From JBCCTX01 sp964468435 (GTDB lineage Bacteria; Bacteroidota; Bacteroidia; J057): 64,000 bases of DNA. The position numbers and the translations under genes were made by a program. The stretch covers positions 83,276-147,275 of the forward strand of contig CAYXVE010000005.1 of the NCBI GenBank assembly GCA_964468435.1, written 5' to 3'. Below, piece by piece: positions 53,119 through 61,414 of the stretch. Each line of letters opens with the position of its first letter. Position 1 is the stretch's first letter. The notes under the pieces are model-generated. The model was given only the letters and a program-made list of their open reading frames with translations, was not told the origin of the DNA and searched no databases.

Positions 53119-53306
53119 ATTTTATGATTTCAAGTAGAGCGTAAAATCTCTTCCCGTTATTAAAATAAAAGTAAGCTTAATTATCAAGTATCAAGCCGAA
53201 TATTTTTTAAAAACAAACTCGAAACTTACTTATCCTGCCTGCAAAAAGCATCTTGATTAGGCGAGGTATTTATAACCATGTAAACGGATTCCGGGTGGAA
53301 GAGTTA

Positions 53307-53906
53307 TTATCTTACTGGAGTCGGTTTAGAAGTAGTAGGTGTAGAGGGTTGTTGGCCCTGATCTTGCCGAGGTACAGGACGTGTAAGTCCATATTTATTG
53401 ACCTGCTGATTGGCTTCATATAGTGCTTTCACCCCGACTCCGAGTGCTAACCGGGAGAAGTTTTTGACATGTGAGTATAATACTGAACCTCTGGCATTGG
53501 CCTCTGAAGGAAAATTGGCATAGCTGAATATGACAAATACTACACTCAACAGCAGGGTAGCAATACCGCCTCCCAGGATAGCTCCCAGAGCATTGTCAAT
53601 TTTTACTTTTTTACCAAGCTCATCCAAATAATCCAATAAGCGCGATAGGACGATGTAGGAAATGACAAATACGGTTCCAAAGCTTAGAATGAGTATCCAT
53701 TGACTGGATAATTGCAGTTTCAAGGTATCTAAATAGATATTTTGTGCTACATACCAGAATCTCAAAGCCAGCAATATAGATAATACGATCGATGCAATTC
53801 CAGCAGTAATCCGGAAAATGCCCTTTTTGGCACCTCTGACCATTCCAAATATAATCACTGCTACGATGATAATATCTAGTGGATTTAATACTGATTGTCC
53901 CTCCAT
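53307..53906 (-). CDS. CvpA-family inner-membrane protein
   Basis: 199 residues with four transmembrane helices and the CvpA opening LDIIIVAVIIFGMVRGAKKG; the cytoplasmic linker has RLLDYLDELGKKVKIDNALGAILGGG, a characteristic family block. The last 30 residues are Pro/Thr/Gln-rich and disordered. CvpA is linked to colicin V production and to bile and envelope-stress tolerance; the molecular role is unclear. YqeY follows upstream on the same strand (53948-54403), 41 bases away. Confidence 0.85.
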   Translation of the reverse strand: MEGQSVLNPLDIIIVAVIIFGMVRGAKKGIFRITAGIASIVLSILLALRFWYVAQNIYLDTLKLQLSSQWILILSFGTVFVISYIVLSRLLDYLDELGKKVKIDNALGAILGGGIATLLLSVVFVIFSYANFPSEANARGSVLYSHVKNFSRLALGVGVKALYEANQQVNKYGLTRPVPRQDQGQQPSTPTTSKPTPVR

Positions 53907-53947
53907 TCCTCGTCAAATTTATATCTCAAATTAATAAATCTACCTGC

Positions 53948-54403
53948 TTATCGGGCAAGTAATTCCTTCACTTTTGCTGAGATAGCTTTGCCATCTGCTT
54001 TGCCTGCCAGCTGTTTGGAAGCTGTCCCCATTACTTTTCCCATATCCTTCACTGTACTGGCCTCTACCTCTTCAATAATCTTTTTAAGTGCTACTTCCAA
54101 TTCCTCTTCTGTAAGTTGTTTAGGGAGATAACGGTCGATGACTTCCAGTTCTTCTTCTTCAGTTTTAGCCAAGTCCTCACGGTTATTAGCCTTGAACTGT
54201 TCGATAGAATCTCTACGCTGCTTAGCCTGTTTGGTGAGTAGCTTGATTTCTTCCTCTTCGGTCAAGTCTCCTGGTTCTCTTCCTTCAGATGTTTCTGCCA
54301 ACAGAATAGCCGACTTAATAGCTCTTAAGGCTCTTAGAGCAGCCTGATCTTTGGCCTTCATGGCCGTCTTTATGTCTTGTCCAATTTGATCTTTTAGACT
54401 CAT
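53948..54403 (-). CDS. GatB/YqeY-domain protein
   Basis: 151 residues matching the YqeY family end to end: MSLKDQIGQDIKTAMKAKDQ, LRAIKSAILLAE, KLLTKQAKQRRDSIEQF, ELEVIDRYLPKQLTEEEL and GKVMGTASKQLAGKADGKAI. It corresponds to the tRNA-binding helical part of GatB, and a role near tRNA amidation is suggested but unproven. It begins ten bases after the thioredoxin-like gene on the same strand and continues to cvpA, so the three genes probably share a transcript. Confidence 0.9.
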   Translation of the reverse strand: MSLKDQIGQDIKTAMKAKDQAALRALRAIKSAILLAETSEGREPGDLTEEEEIKLLTKQAKQRRDSIEQFKANNREDLAKTEEEELEVIDRYLPKQLTEEELEVALKKIIEEVEASTVKDMGKVMGTASKQLAGKADGKAISAKVKELLAR

Positions 54404-54413
54404 CTTAGTAAAA

Positions 54414-54884
54414 TTACAAAAATCTTAGCAGAACATCAGCAGGCGTTTCCTTACTAAAAGCTTTGACGCGCTGCCATTGTTTATTATATACATAAATACT
54501 AGGAATTTCGCTATATCCGAAATACCCGTCAAACAAAAACTGTTTGTCCTGCAAAATATATACATGATCCCAGTCAGTTCCCAGATATTTTTCGTGAAAT
54601 TCCCTAGTAGGTGCTGCCTCCTCAGTCGTAACCCACACCTGCTGTATCTCTGCCAACTGATCTTTGGCTTCCTGGATCCAGGTAGCCTGCTTCTGACAGT
54701 GATCGCAATAGGGATCGAAAAAGAAAACGAGTACTGGAAGATCTGTCCTTAGCTGGGCATAGGTAAACGTATTACCATCCAGGTCTGTAAACTGAAACTC
54801 GGGTAGCTTCTCCTGTGCCAGACCTGACTGAAATACTGCCCCAGTCAGAAATATCAGTATCATCAAAGATTTTATTCGCTCCAT
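54414..54884 (-). CDS. Exported thioredoxin-like (TlpA/AhpC-fold) protein
   Basis: 156 residues: signal peptide ending SGLAQ, then LPEFQFTDLDGNTFTYAQL and the redox motif FFDPYCDHCQKQ with Cys60 and Cys63, followed by IPSIYVYNKQ carrying the conserved cis-Pro. It should act in the periplasm in disulfide or peroxide handling. The unusual CDHC pair and short length suggest a TlpA-type reductase. It is first in a likely operon with yqeY and cvpA. Confidence 0.87.
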   Translation of the reverse strand: MERIKSLMILIFLTGAVFQSGLAQEKLPEFQFTDLDGNTFTYAQLRTDLPVLVFFFDPYCDHCQKQATWIQEAKDQLAEIQQVWVTTEEAAPTREFHEKYLGTDWDHVYILQDKQFLFDGYFGYSEIPSIYVYNKQWQRVKAFSKETPADVLLRFL

Positions 54885-55044
54885 ATAACGTATATCTGAT
54901 TTAGTCTACTACAAAAGTAGTTAATTCCAAAAATTACACCAATCTATGTTAGAATTCATAAACTTATACGAAAAAAAGCGGAAATAGGGTTTTCAACAAT
55001 TTTCTATTTCAGAGACTTTCTGATGAATTATTTTTTATGTTTCT

Positions 55045-55281
55045 TCACATATGCTGTGATCTCCCCCAAATTCCATTGGCGGGATTCTGAGCATATTGAA
55101 TCAACGCTTCCAGCATGTGCAATCGGGTGGTTTGTCTGCCTTCTGGCCAGGGAAAAGCGGATTCCTGGGCATAGAGCAGACCAGATATTATCAGGATCGC
55201 GAGAATAGTAATTACAATCCGCCTGTCCTTTTGTAATCGCTCATAGGTTTTCTCAAAAGTTTTCAAACATAAGAGTATCAA
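55045..55281 (-). CDS. Small single-helix protein, uncertain
   Basis: 78 codons encoding a basic N-terminus, one hydrophobic segment (about 22-40: VITILAILIISGLLYAQ) that could be a signal or anchor, and a 38-residue polar tail with FPWPEGRQTTRLHMLEALIQ. I do not recognise it. It lies between the thioredoxin-like gene and the homocysteine methyltransferase gene and could be a remnant. No supporting neighbour or motif. Confidence 0.3.
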   Translation of the reverse strand: MILLCLKTFEKTYERLQKDRRIVITILAILIISGLLYAQESAFPWPEGRQTTRLHMLEALIQYAQNPANGIWGRSQHM

Positions 55282-55409
55282 AGGATACTAATATTAGGAC
55301 ATTCTTATCCAAATGCCGCATATTTATGAAGTAATATCGGAAATTCAGCGGACAAGGGAAAGACAATTACCTGATAGAAATACTTGGAAAAAATCTGATA
55401 ACAACATAT

Positions 55410-56333
55410 ATGCAAAAGAAAAATATCGTTTTGTTAGATGGTGGCCTGGGGCAGGAAGTACATCGCCGGGCAGGAAAACCTGCACATCCTTTGTGGTCGA
55501 CCCAAGTCATGATGGAATCCCCGGAGATCGTAAAAAGTGTTCATCAGGACTTTATTAAGGCTGGAGCCAAAATTATTACCCTAAACAGCTATACTTCGAC
55601 TCCGACGCGGCTGGCAAGAGACGGGAAAGTTCACTGGTTCGAACCATTACAAAGACAGGCCATACAGATTGCATGGGAAGCCAGGGATGAACTGGGAATG
55701 TCCCTAGAACAGGTACAAATCGCAGGCTGTCTGCCTCCCCTGGTAGGAAGCTATACTACAGATAATCGCTCCCTTCAAATGCTCAAAGATGAGTATTCAC
55801 AAATATTGACGATACAAGCACCTGAAGTCGACCTGATTATTATTGAAACGATGTCCTCTGTGAAAGAAGCTAAAGCTGCTGTAGGAGCAGCTCTGGAATT
55901 TGAGAAGCCTATCTTATTGAGCTTTACCTTATCCGACACACAACATCCTACCCTGCGCTCAGGAGAAACCATTGATGCAGCTTTAAGGGAAATATCGGGA
56001 TATAACCTGAATGGTCTTTTATTCAACTGCTCGTTTCCCGAAACCATATCAAAAGGTTTGAGTACTATTGGAAACATAAATGTACCTTTTGGTGGTTATG
56101 CAAATGGATTTACCTCAGTAGAGCTCTTAAAGCCAGGGGGAACGGTGGATGTATTGACCACACGGAAGGACTTAAACGAAGAAGTGTATGCAAACCATGT
56201 CCTCGATTGGATACAAAAAGGGGCTTCTATTATAGGGGGATGCTGTGAGGTAGGGCCTTCCTACATCCACCATCTCAATACAATTCTTTCAAGTAAAGGA
56301 TACCAGACCTGCAATATAATGGATGCGATATAA
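55410..56333 (+). CDS. Homocysteine S-methyltransferase family protein
   Basis: 307 residues forming a Zn-dependent TIM barrel: LLDGGLGQEVHRR near the start, HQDFIKAGAKIITLNSYTST, IAGCLPPLVGSY, LIIIETMSSVKEAKAA, and three zinc cysteines, Cys207 in LLFNCSFPE and Cys278-Cys279 in IIGGCCEVGP. Such enzymes transfer a methyl group from S-methylmethionine, betaine or a similar donor to homocysteine or another thiol. The donor is not evident. The opening VHRRAG differs from MmuM, and it stands alone on its strand. Confidence 0.88.
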   Translation: MQKKNIVLLDGGLGQEVHRRAGKPAHPLWSTQVMMESPEIVKSVHQDFIKAGAKIITLNSYTSTPTRLARDGKVHWFEPLQRQAIQIAWEARDELGMSLEQVQIAGCLPPLVGSYTTDNRSLQMLKDEYSQILTIQAPEVDLIIIETMSSVKEAKAAVGAALEFEKPILLSFTLSDTQHPTLRSGETIDAALREISGYNLNGLLFNCSFPETISKGLSTIGNINVPFGGYANGFTSVELLKPGGTVDVLTTRKDLNEEVYANHVLDWIQKGASIIGGCCEVGPSYIHHLNTILSSKGYQTCNIMDAI

Positions 56334-56341
56334 TGCCCATA

Positions 56342-56367
56342 CCTTCTGGCCTTCTGGCCTTCTGGCC
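56342..56367 (+). repeat. Tandem 8-bp repeat, CCTTCTGG x3.25
   Basis: CCTTCTGG occurs three times in succession plus CC, starting nine bases after the preceding stop codon. Replication slippage is the likely origin; no function is apparent. Confidence 0.6.
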
Positions 56368-56483
56368 ATTGCCCCTGAGGAGGATGTCGTTCTGGTTATT
56401 CAGTTAAAAAAAGGATAGCCAATTAGTACTATATTGAGCTATTTCCATAACTTAACTGTTATTTCACGTAATCCTCAAGCTGT

Positions 56484-57604
56484 ATGACGAAATATAAGTT
56501 CCCCCTCATTGTGGGTATCCTTTTTAATTGCATACTGTCTATCTCCTGTAATCAACCCACCTCTCCGCAATATGACATTGTGGTGTATGGTGCTACCTCC
56601 GGGGGGATAGCTACAGCCATTCAGGCCAACCCGGAATGCAATCAACCACAATTTTGTAGATGAAGTAGACCCTTATGTTGTAGCAGGTGATCCTGAAAGT
56701 GGCTTACTGCCTTTTATTAACCCCGATGGACCTGGTATAGAAGGCTCGGGGGATAACCAAGGCCTATTGCTTTCGCATGTGCTTGACAGATCACCCCGAT
56801 AACCGGATCCCCTTTGAAAAGCCAGATAATTATCATGAATCGGACTATGAATTGCTTATGCGCAACTACGAAGCAGGGGAAAGCGGGTTTCCCTGGATCA
56901 ACTCGAAGATGCCCAACCGCAAAACCGACACAAATAACCGGACTGGATTTTCTACCGATTTTATCGGCCAAAACTACAGCTATCCAGAGGCCAGTTATGA
57001 AGAACGCGAGCGCATCCGGGAGCAGCATCGCGATTACCAGAAAGGACTCATGTGGACCCTGGCCTACCATCCCCGGATGCCTGAACACATCCGTGAGGAA
57101 GTCTCTAAATGGGGTACCTGCAAAGATGAATTTGAACGAGCTGATGGATGGCAGCAGCAGTTGTATGTCCGCGAAGCCCGCCGCATGATCGGCGAGTATG
57201 TAATGACCCAATATCATTGTGAAGGGATTGAAGTAGCAGAAGACCCTATCGGTATGGGAGCCTATGGCATGGACTCGCATAATACCCAGCGCTATATTAC
57301 TGCCGAAGGCTGGGTAAAAAATGAGGGAAATGTGGAGGCCAAAGTAACAGCACCTTATCCCATCAGCTACCGGGCGATTACCCCGAAACCTACCGAATGC
57401 AGCAACCTTCTGGTACCTGTATGCCTGAGTGCTTCCCATATTGCCTTTGGCTCAATCCGTATGGAACCGGTTTTCATGGTGCTGGGACAATCCGCTGCGT
57501 CGGCGGCAAGTATAGCTATCGACGAAGCCCAAACGGTTCAGGAGGTTTCCTATGATCAGCTTAGACCGGTCCTGGTAGAAGGGAAACAAGTATTGAAAAA
57601 TTAG
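56484..57604 (+). pseudogene. Broken FAD-dependent oxidoreductase (FAD_oxidored family)
   Basis: From ATG 56484 the sequence encodes a lipoprotein-type signal (LSISC), then YDIVVYGATSGGIATAIQA, the dinucleotide-binding GxxxGGxxA start of the FAD_oxidored family. The frame breaks at about 56630, an internal stretch is missing, and the protein resumes as INHNFVDEVDPYVV, AGDPESGLLPF in another frame. One base near 56758 shifts it again to AYCFRMCLTDHPDNRIPFEK, open to 57604 (QRYITAEGWVKNEG, PVFMVLGQSAASAASIAI). At least two lesions remove about 400 bases of coding length. These enzymes often accompany sulfatases and lyases in polysaccharide-degrading clusters, as here. Confidence 0.82.
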
Positions 57605-57730
57605 ACAACCGTTCACAGACGTTCCATTTCATAATCCTGTCCAAAGCCTATCATATGGGGACAAAATATACATACCCCAACTTTTGATAAGGAGAAATTA
57701 ACGCAAAGCTGTTTCAAAAATCCGAGAAAA

Positions 57731-57771
57731 ATGGTTAATTATGGTAAAACCATGCTAGCTCCATAATTTTG
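57731..57771 (+). promoter_or_regulatory. Promoter and palindrome before the sulfatase cluster
   Basis: TAATTTTG (57764-57771) fits the -7 consensus TAnnTTTG. Just upstream ATGGTT (57731-57736) and AACCAT (57748-57753) form an inverted repeat, with a tighter ATGGT-AAA-ACCAT inside it, where an operator might sit. The sulfatase ATG is 37 bases downstream. Confidence 0.35.
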
Positions 57772-57808
57772 ACTATCAATTCCATTCAAACCAGAAAACC
57801 CGTTTCCT

Positions 57809-59272
57809 ATGAAACTTCAACCCTTAGCCTTTGCTACGGCCATGCTACTCGCTATGATATCCTGCACTGCCCCGGAATCGGAATCATTCCCTTCCAAAGA
57901 CCAGCCACCCAACTTTGTAATCGTCTTTATCGATGACATGGGCTATGGCGACATAGGATGTTACGGAGCGACAGGATATACTACTCCGAATCTCGACAGA
58001 ATGGCAGCACAAGGCATGCGTTTTACCAATTTTTACGCTGCTCAACCTGTATGTAGTGCTTCCAGAGCAGGGCTATTGACTGGATGCTATCCCAACCGCC
58101 TGGGTATTTCAGGAGCCTTATTTCCTTACCACGAGATAGGTCTCAATTCGGATGAAACCACCATCGCAGAAATGCTCAAGGAAAAAGGCTATGCTACAGC
58201 TATCTATGGAAAATGGCATCTGGGCCACCACAAAGAGTTTCTTCCCCTCCAACATGGATTTGACGAGTATGTGGGAGTCCCCTATTCCAATGATATGTGG
58301 CCGCTCAGTAATACCGGGGAAAAACTTCCGGAGGGTCATGGTAGACTGAATTTCCCAGATTTGCCTATTATTGAAGGTAATGAGACCTTGGCGACGATCA
58401 CCAGTTGGGAAGAGCAGGATACCCTCACCACACTTTACACCGAAAGAGCAGTCGACTTTATCAACCGCAATGCCGAAACTCCCTTTTTTCTGTACGTGCC
58501 TCATACGATGGCTCATATCCCTTTGGGGGTTTCGGATAAGTTTAAAGGAAAAAGTGAGCAGGGAATGTATGGAGATGTCATGATGGAAATCGACTGGAGT
58601 GTGGGGGAAATTGAACAAGCATTACAAGAAAATGGAATTGCTGAAAATACCGTATTCATATTTACTACAGATAATGGACCCTGGCTCAATTTTGGAAATC
58701 ATGCGGGTTCTGCTGGTGGGCTTAGAGAAGGGAAAACCACCAGTTGGGAAGGCGGACAGCGAGTGCCCTTTATCGTAAAATGGCCTGCGAAGATTCCTGC
58801 AGGAACTATTTCCAACAAACTGGGATGTGCCATAGATATCCTGCCGACCTTTGCGGAGATAGCTAGTACCTCCCTGCCCCAAAATAAAATAGACGGAACC
58901 AGCCTCCTTTCCATATGGGAAGGCAACACCGAAGCTACTCCTCGTGAAACCATCCTGTTTTACCACGGAAAAAATAACCTCAACGGTGTACGGAAAGGGA
59001 ATTGGAAGCTGGTGCTTCCCCATACCTGGCGTTCCTATAATACTGAACCTGGAAACGATGGAAATGGAGGTGCGAGAATACCTATGGATGTTGAAGAACC
59101 GGAGCTATACAATATGATGCGTGATCCCGGTGAGCAATACAACGTAATAACCTATCACCCGGAAAAAGCCGAAGAGTTAATGGAGATCGTGGAAGCTGCC
59201 CGTGCTGAGTTGGGAGATTTGAATGTGGGAATAGAAAAAGGCAGTGGGAATCGAGAGATAGGTAAGAAATAA
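57809..59272 (+). CDS. Arylsulfatase-type lipoprotein
   Basis: 487 residues with lipobox AMISC (Cys19). Sulfatase (S1) core: FIDDMGYGDIGCYG with metal ligands Asp42-Asp43; formylglycine site VCSASRAGLLTG (Cys82, CxAxR type); AIYGKWHLGHH; TTDNGPWLNFGNHAGSAGGL with the second metal pair; and GKTTSWEGGQRVPFIVKWP, typical of arylsulfatase A and N-acetylgalactosamine-6-sulfatase-like members. It removes sulfate from saccharides in the periplasm or on the surface and needs formylglycine maturation. It starts the cluster with the DUF5060 enzyme and PL8 lyase, suggesting sulfated uronic-acid polymer as substrate. Confidence 0.93.
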   Translation: MKLQPLAFATAMLLAMISCTAPESESFPSKDQPPNFVIVFIDDMGYGDIGCYGATGYTTPNLDRMAAQGMRFTNFYAAQPVCSASRAGLLTGCYPNRLGISGALFPYHEIGLNSDETTIAEMLKEKGYATAIYGKWHLGHHKEFLPLQHGFDEYVGVPYSNDMWPLSNTGEKLPEGHGRLNFPDLPIIEGNETLATITSWEEQDTLTTLYTERAVDFINRNAETPFFLYVPHTMAHIPLGVSDKFKGKSEQGMYGDVMMEIDWSVGEIEQALQENGIAENTVFIFTTDNGPWLNFGNHAGSAGGLREGKTTSWEGGQRVPFIVKWPAKIPAGTISNKLGCAIDILPTFAEIASTSLPQNKIDGTSLLSIWEGNTEATPRETILFYHGKNNLNGVRKGNWKLVLPHTWRSYNTEPGNDGNGGARIPMDVEEPELYNMMRDPGEQYNVITYHPEKAEELMEIVEAARAELGDLNVGIEKGSGNREIGKK

Positions 59273-59343
59273 CCAAATGTCATCCTTATTACCCATAAAA
59301 AATCAGTAACATCATCATCATCTGCGTCTAAAATCTGTATCCC

Positions 59344-61233
59344 ATGTATTCGAAGCAATTACTTCTACTAACGCTAATTATCACCCTATTCCTGGGCTGT
59401 CAGAAGCCACAGGATTTCGTATCAATCAGTGGAGAACTCAAGCAATGGCACAATGCCATACTGACCCTTCAGGGTCCTATGGCCCATGAAAGCGATACCG
59501 ATCCCAATCCCTTTACCGATTACCAGATGGATATAACCTTTACCCACCAATCTGGAACACCGGAATACAAAGTTCCCGGATATTTTGCCGCTGATGGGAA
59601 TGCTGCAGAAACATCCGCTGAGTCGGGTGACAAGTGGCGCGCTCATCTGTCTCCTGATAAATCCGGAATCTGGAATTACCGCGTCTCGTTTACCCTGAGG
59701 GGAGAACCCACGGAGTGGGACGGACTGGAAGGAAGCTTTGAGGTAGCAGATACAGACAAGCGACTCCCGGATTTAAGGGCGCAAGGCCGTCTGCAATATG
59801 TGGGAGAGCGTTATCTACAGTTTGCCGGAAGTGGGCAGTACTTTCTCAAAGCTGGAGCTGATGCTCCGGAAACCTTGCTTGCCTATCAGGATTTTGATGG
59901 AACTACTGCAGCAAAAGAACCTGGCATTGAACGGCAGGGAGAGGCCGTTACCAGCACCCTGAAAACCTGGGAACCACACATCCAGGACTGGCAATCAGGA
60001 GATCCAGTATGGCAGGGAGATAAGGGTAAAGGCCTGATTGGAGCTGTCAACTACCTTTCAGGAAAAGGGGCCAATGCATTTTCTTTCCTTACCTATAATG
60101 CAGGAGGTGATGGAGATAATGTCTGGCCACATCTCAGCCGAAACGACAAGCTCCACATGGATTGCTCCAAGCTAGATCAGTGGGGCATAGTATTCAGCCA
60201 TGCTACCACAAGAGGGATGTACCTGCATTTCAAACTCCAGGAAACAGAGAATGATGACCAAAACAACAACAATGAAGAAGCGATCAGTCAAGCCTTAGAT
60301 GGAGGTGATCTTGGGCCAGAACGCAAGCTTTACCTTCGGGAAATGATTGCTCGTTACGGACACCTTTTGGCCCTGAACTGGAACCTGGGTGAGGAAAATA
60401 CCCAATCTACCGAACAGATTCGCGACATGATCCGGTTTATTCGGGGGACCGATCCCTATGACCATAACATCGTGATACATACATATCCCAATCAGCAGGA
60501 AAAAGTCTATAATCCTTTCCTGGGAGATAAGGAAGGCCTGACGGGCCTTTCCATTCAGAATAGCGACGTCGCAGATACGCATGCTGAAGCAGTATATTGG
60601 GTAGAACAATCCGAGGCATTTAACCATCCATGGGTGGTAGCGCATGATGAGTCCGGTAATGCTGGAACAGGCACGCCTCCCGATCCGGATTATCCCGGAA
60701 TGGCTGAAGCCATGGAACGTCTTGAGCAAGCAGAGAACAGCCCCAAATTACCCACAATAAAGGAAATCCGCAGTGAGGTACTCTGGGGTAACCTAATGGG
60801 TGGTGGAGCCGGGGTCGAATACTACTTTGGCTATCGCTTGCCACAAAATGACCTCAATGCGCAGGATTGGCGCAGCCGGGAAAAGACCTGGGACTACTCA
60901 CAGATCGCCCTGGCGTTTTTTCACAAATTTGAAATTCCTTTCTGGGAGATGCAAAATGTGGACGAACTGGTGGGTAATGATGAGCATGACAACAGTGCCT
61001 ATTGCTTTGCCAAGCCTGGAGAAATATACGCCATATATGTACCTTCTGCTGGAGGTATAACCCTCAACCTGAATGACACAAAAGGAGTGTTTTCTGTAAA
61101 GTGGTACGATCCCCGCAACGGAGGCGAACTCCAGGACGGCTCGGTTTCTACTGTAAATGGTGGGGGTATCAGATCGATGGGAAATCCTCCAACTGATGCC
61201 TCCGAGGACTGGGTGGTGTTGGTCCGGAAGTAA
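59344..61233 (+). CDS. DUF5060-domain glycoside-hydrolase-like lipoprotein
   Basis: 629 residues with lipobox LFLGC (Cys19). A DUF5060 immunoglobulin-like domain comes first (about 30-140; GELKQWHNAILTLQGPMAHE, NPFTDYQMDITFTH). A TIM-barrel GH5-like region follows (about 160-500; YFLKAGADAPETLLAY, NYLSGKGANAFSFLTYNAGG, LNWNLGEENTQS with a candidate catalytic Glu, and VVAHDESGNAG with a second candidate acid). A C-terminal sandwich domain resembles a collagen-binding/GH-associated module (about 540-629). Specificity is unknown. It is the middle gene of the cluster, 71 bases after the sulfatase. Confidence 0.78.
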   Translation: MYSKQLLLLTLIITLFLGCQKPQDFVSISGELKQWHNAILTLQGPMAHESDTDPNPFTDYQMDITFTHQSGTPEYKVPGYFAADGNAAETSAESGDKWRAHLSPDKSGIWNYRVSFTLRGEPTEWDGLEGSFEVADTDKRLPDLRAQGRLQYVGERYLQFAGSGQYFLKAGADAPETLLAYQDFDGTTAAKEPGIERQGEAVTSTLKTWEPHIQDWQSGDPVWQGDKGKGLIGAVNYLSGKGANAFSFLTYNAGGDGDNVWPHLSRNDKLHMDCSKLDQWGIVFSHATTRGMYLHFKLQETENDDQNNNNEEAISQALDGGDLGPERKLYLREMIARYGHLLALNWNLGEENTQSTEQIRDMIRFIRGTDPYDHNIVIHTYPNQQEKVYNPFLGDKEGLTGLSIQNSDVADTHAEAVYWVEQSEAFNHPWVVAHDESGNAGTGTPPDPDYPGMAEAMERLEQAENSPKLPTIKEIRSEVLWGNLMGGGAGVEYYFGYRLPQNDLNAQDWRSREKTWDYSQIALAFFHKFEIPFWEMQNVDELVGNDEHDNSAYCFAKPGEIYAIYVPSAGGITLNLNDTKGVFSVKWYDPRNGGELQDGSVSTVNGGGIRSMGNPPTDASEDWVVLVRK

Positions 61234-61283
61234 TCCTAATACCCAATAAGCCTGCGCTCGTTTGTAACGGGAGTGGGTGAATC

Positions 61284-61295
61284 AATACCGGTATT
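61284..61295. promoter_or_regulatory. 12-bp perfect palindrome upstream of the PL8 lyase
   Basis: AATACCGGTATT is a perfect 12-base palindrome in the 181-base gap between the DUF5060 gene and the lyase gene. It may be a regulator site, or chance. Confidence 0.25.
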
Positions 61296-61414
61296 TTACA
61301 GGTTTCTGCCAGCTTCAGTTGCAAACGGAAACCAGCGATGAAATGACTACTAACCAATATTTCAAAAGAATATATCACTACAAAATGTAACTCATTCACC
61401 CTAAACCTACCACC

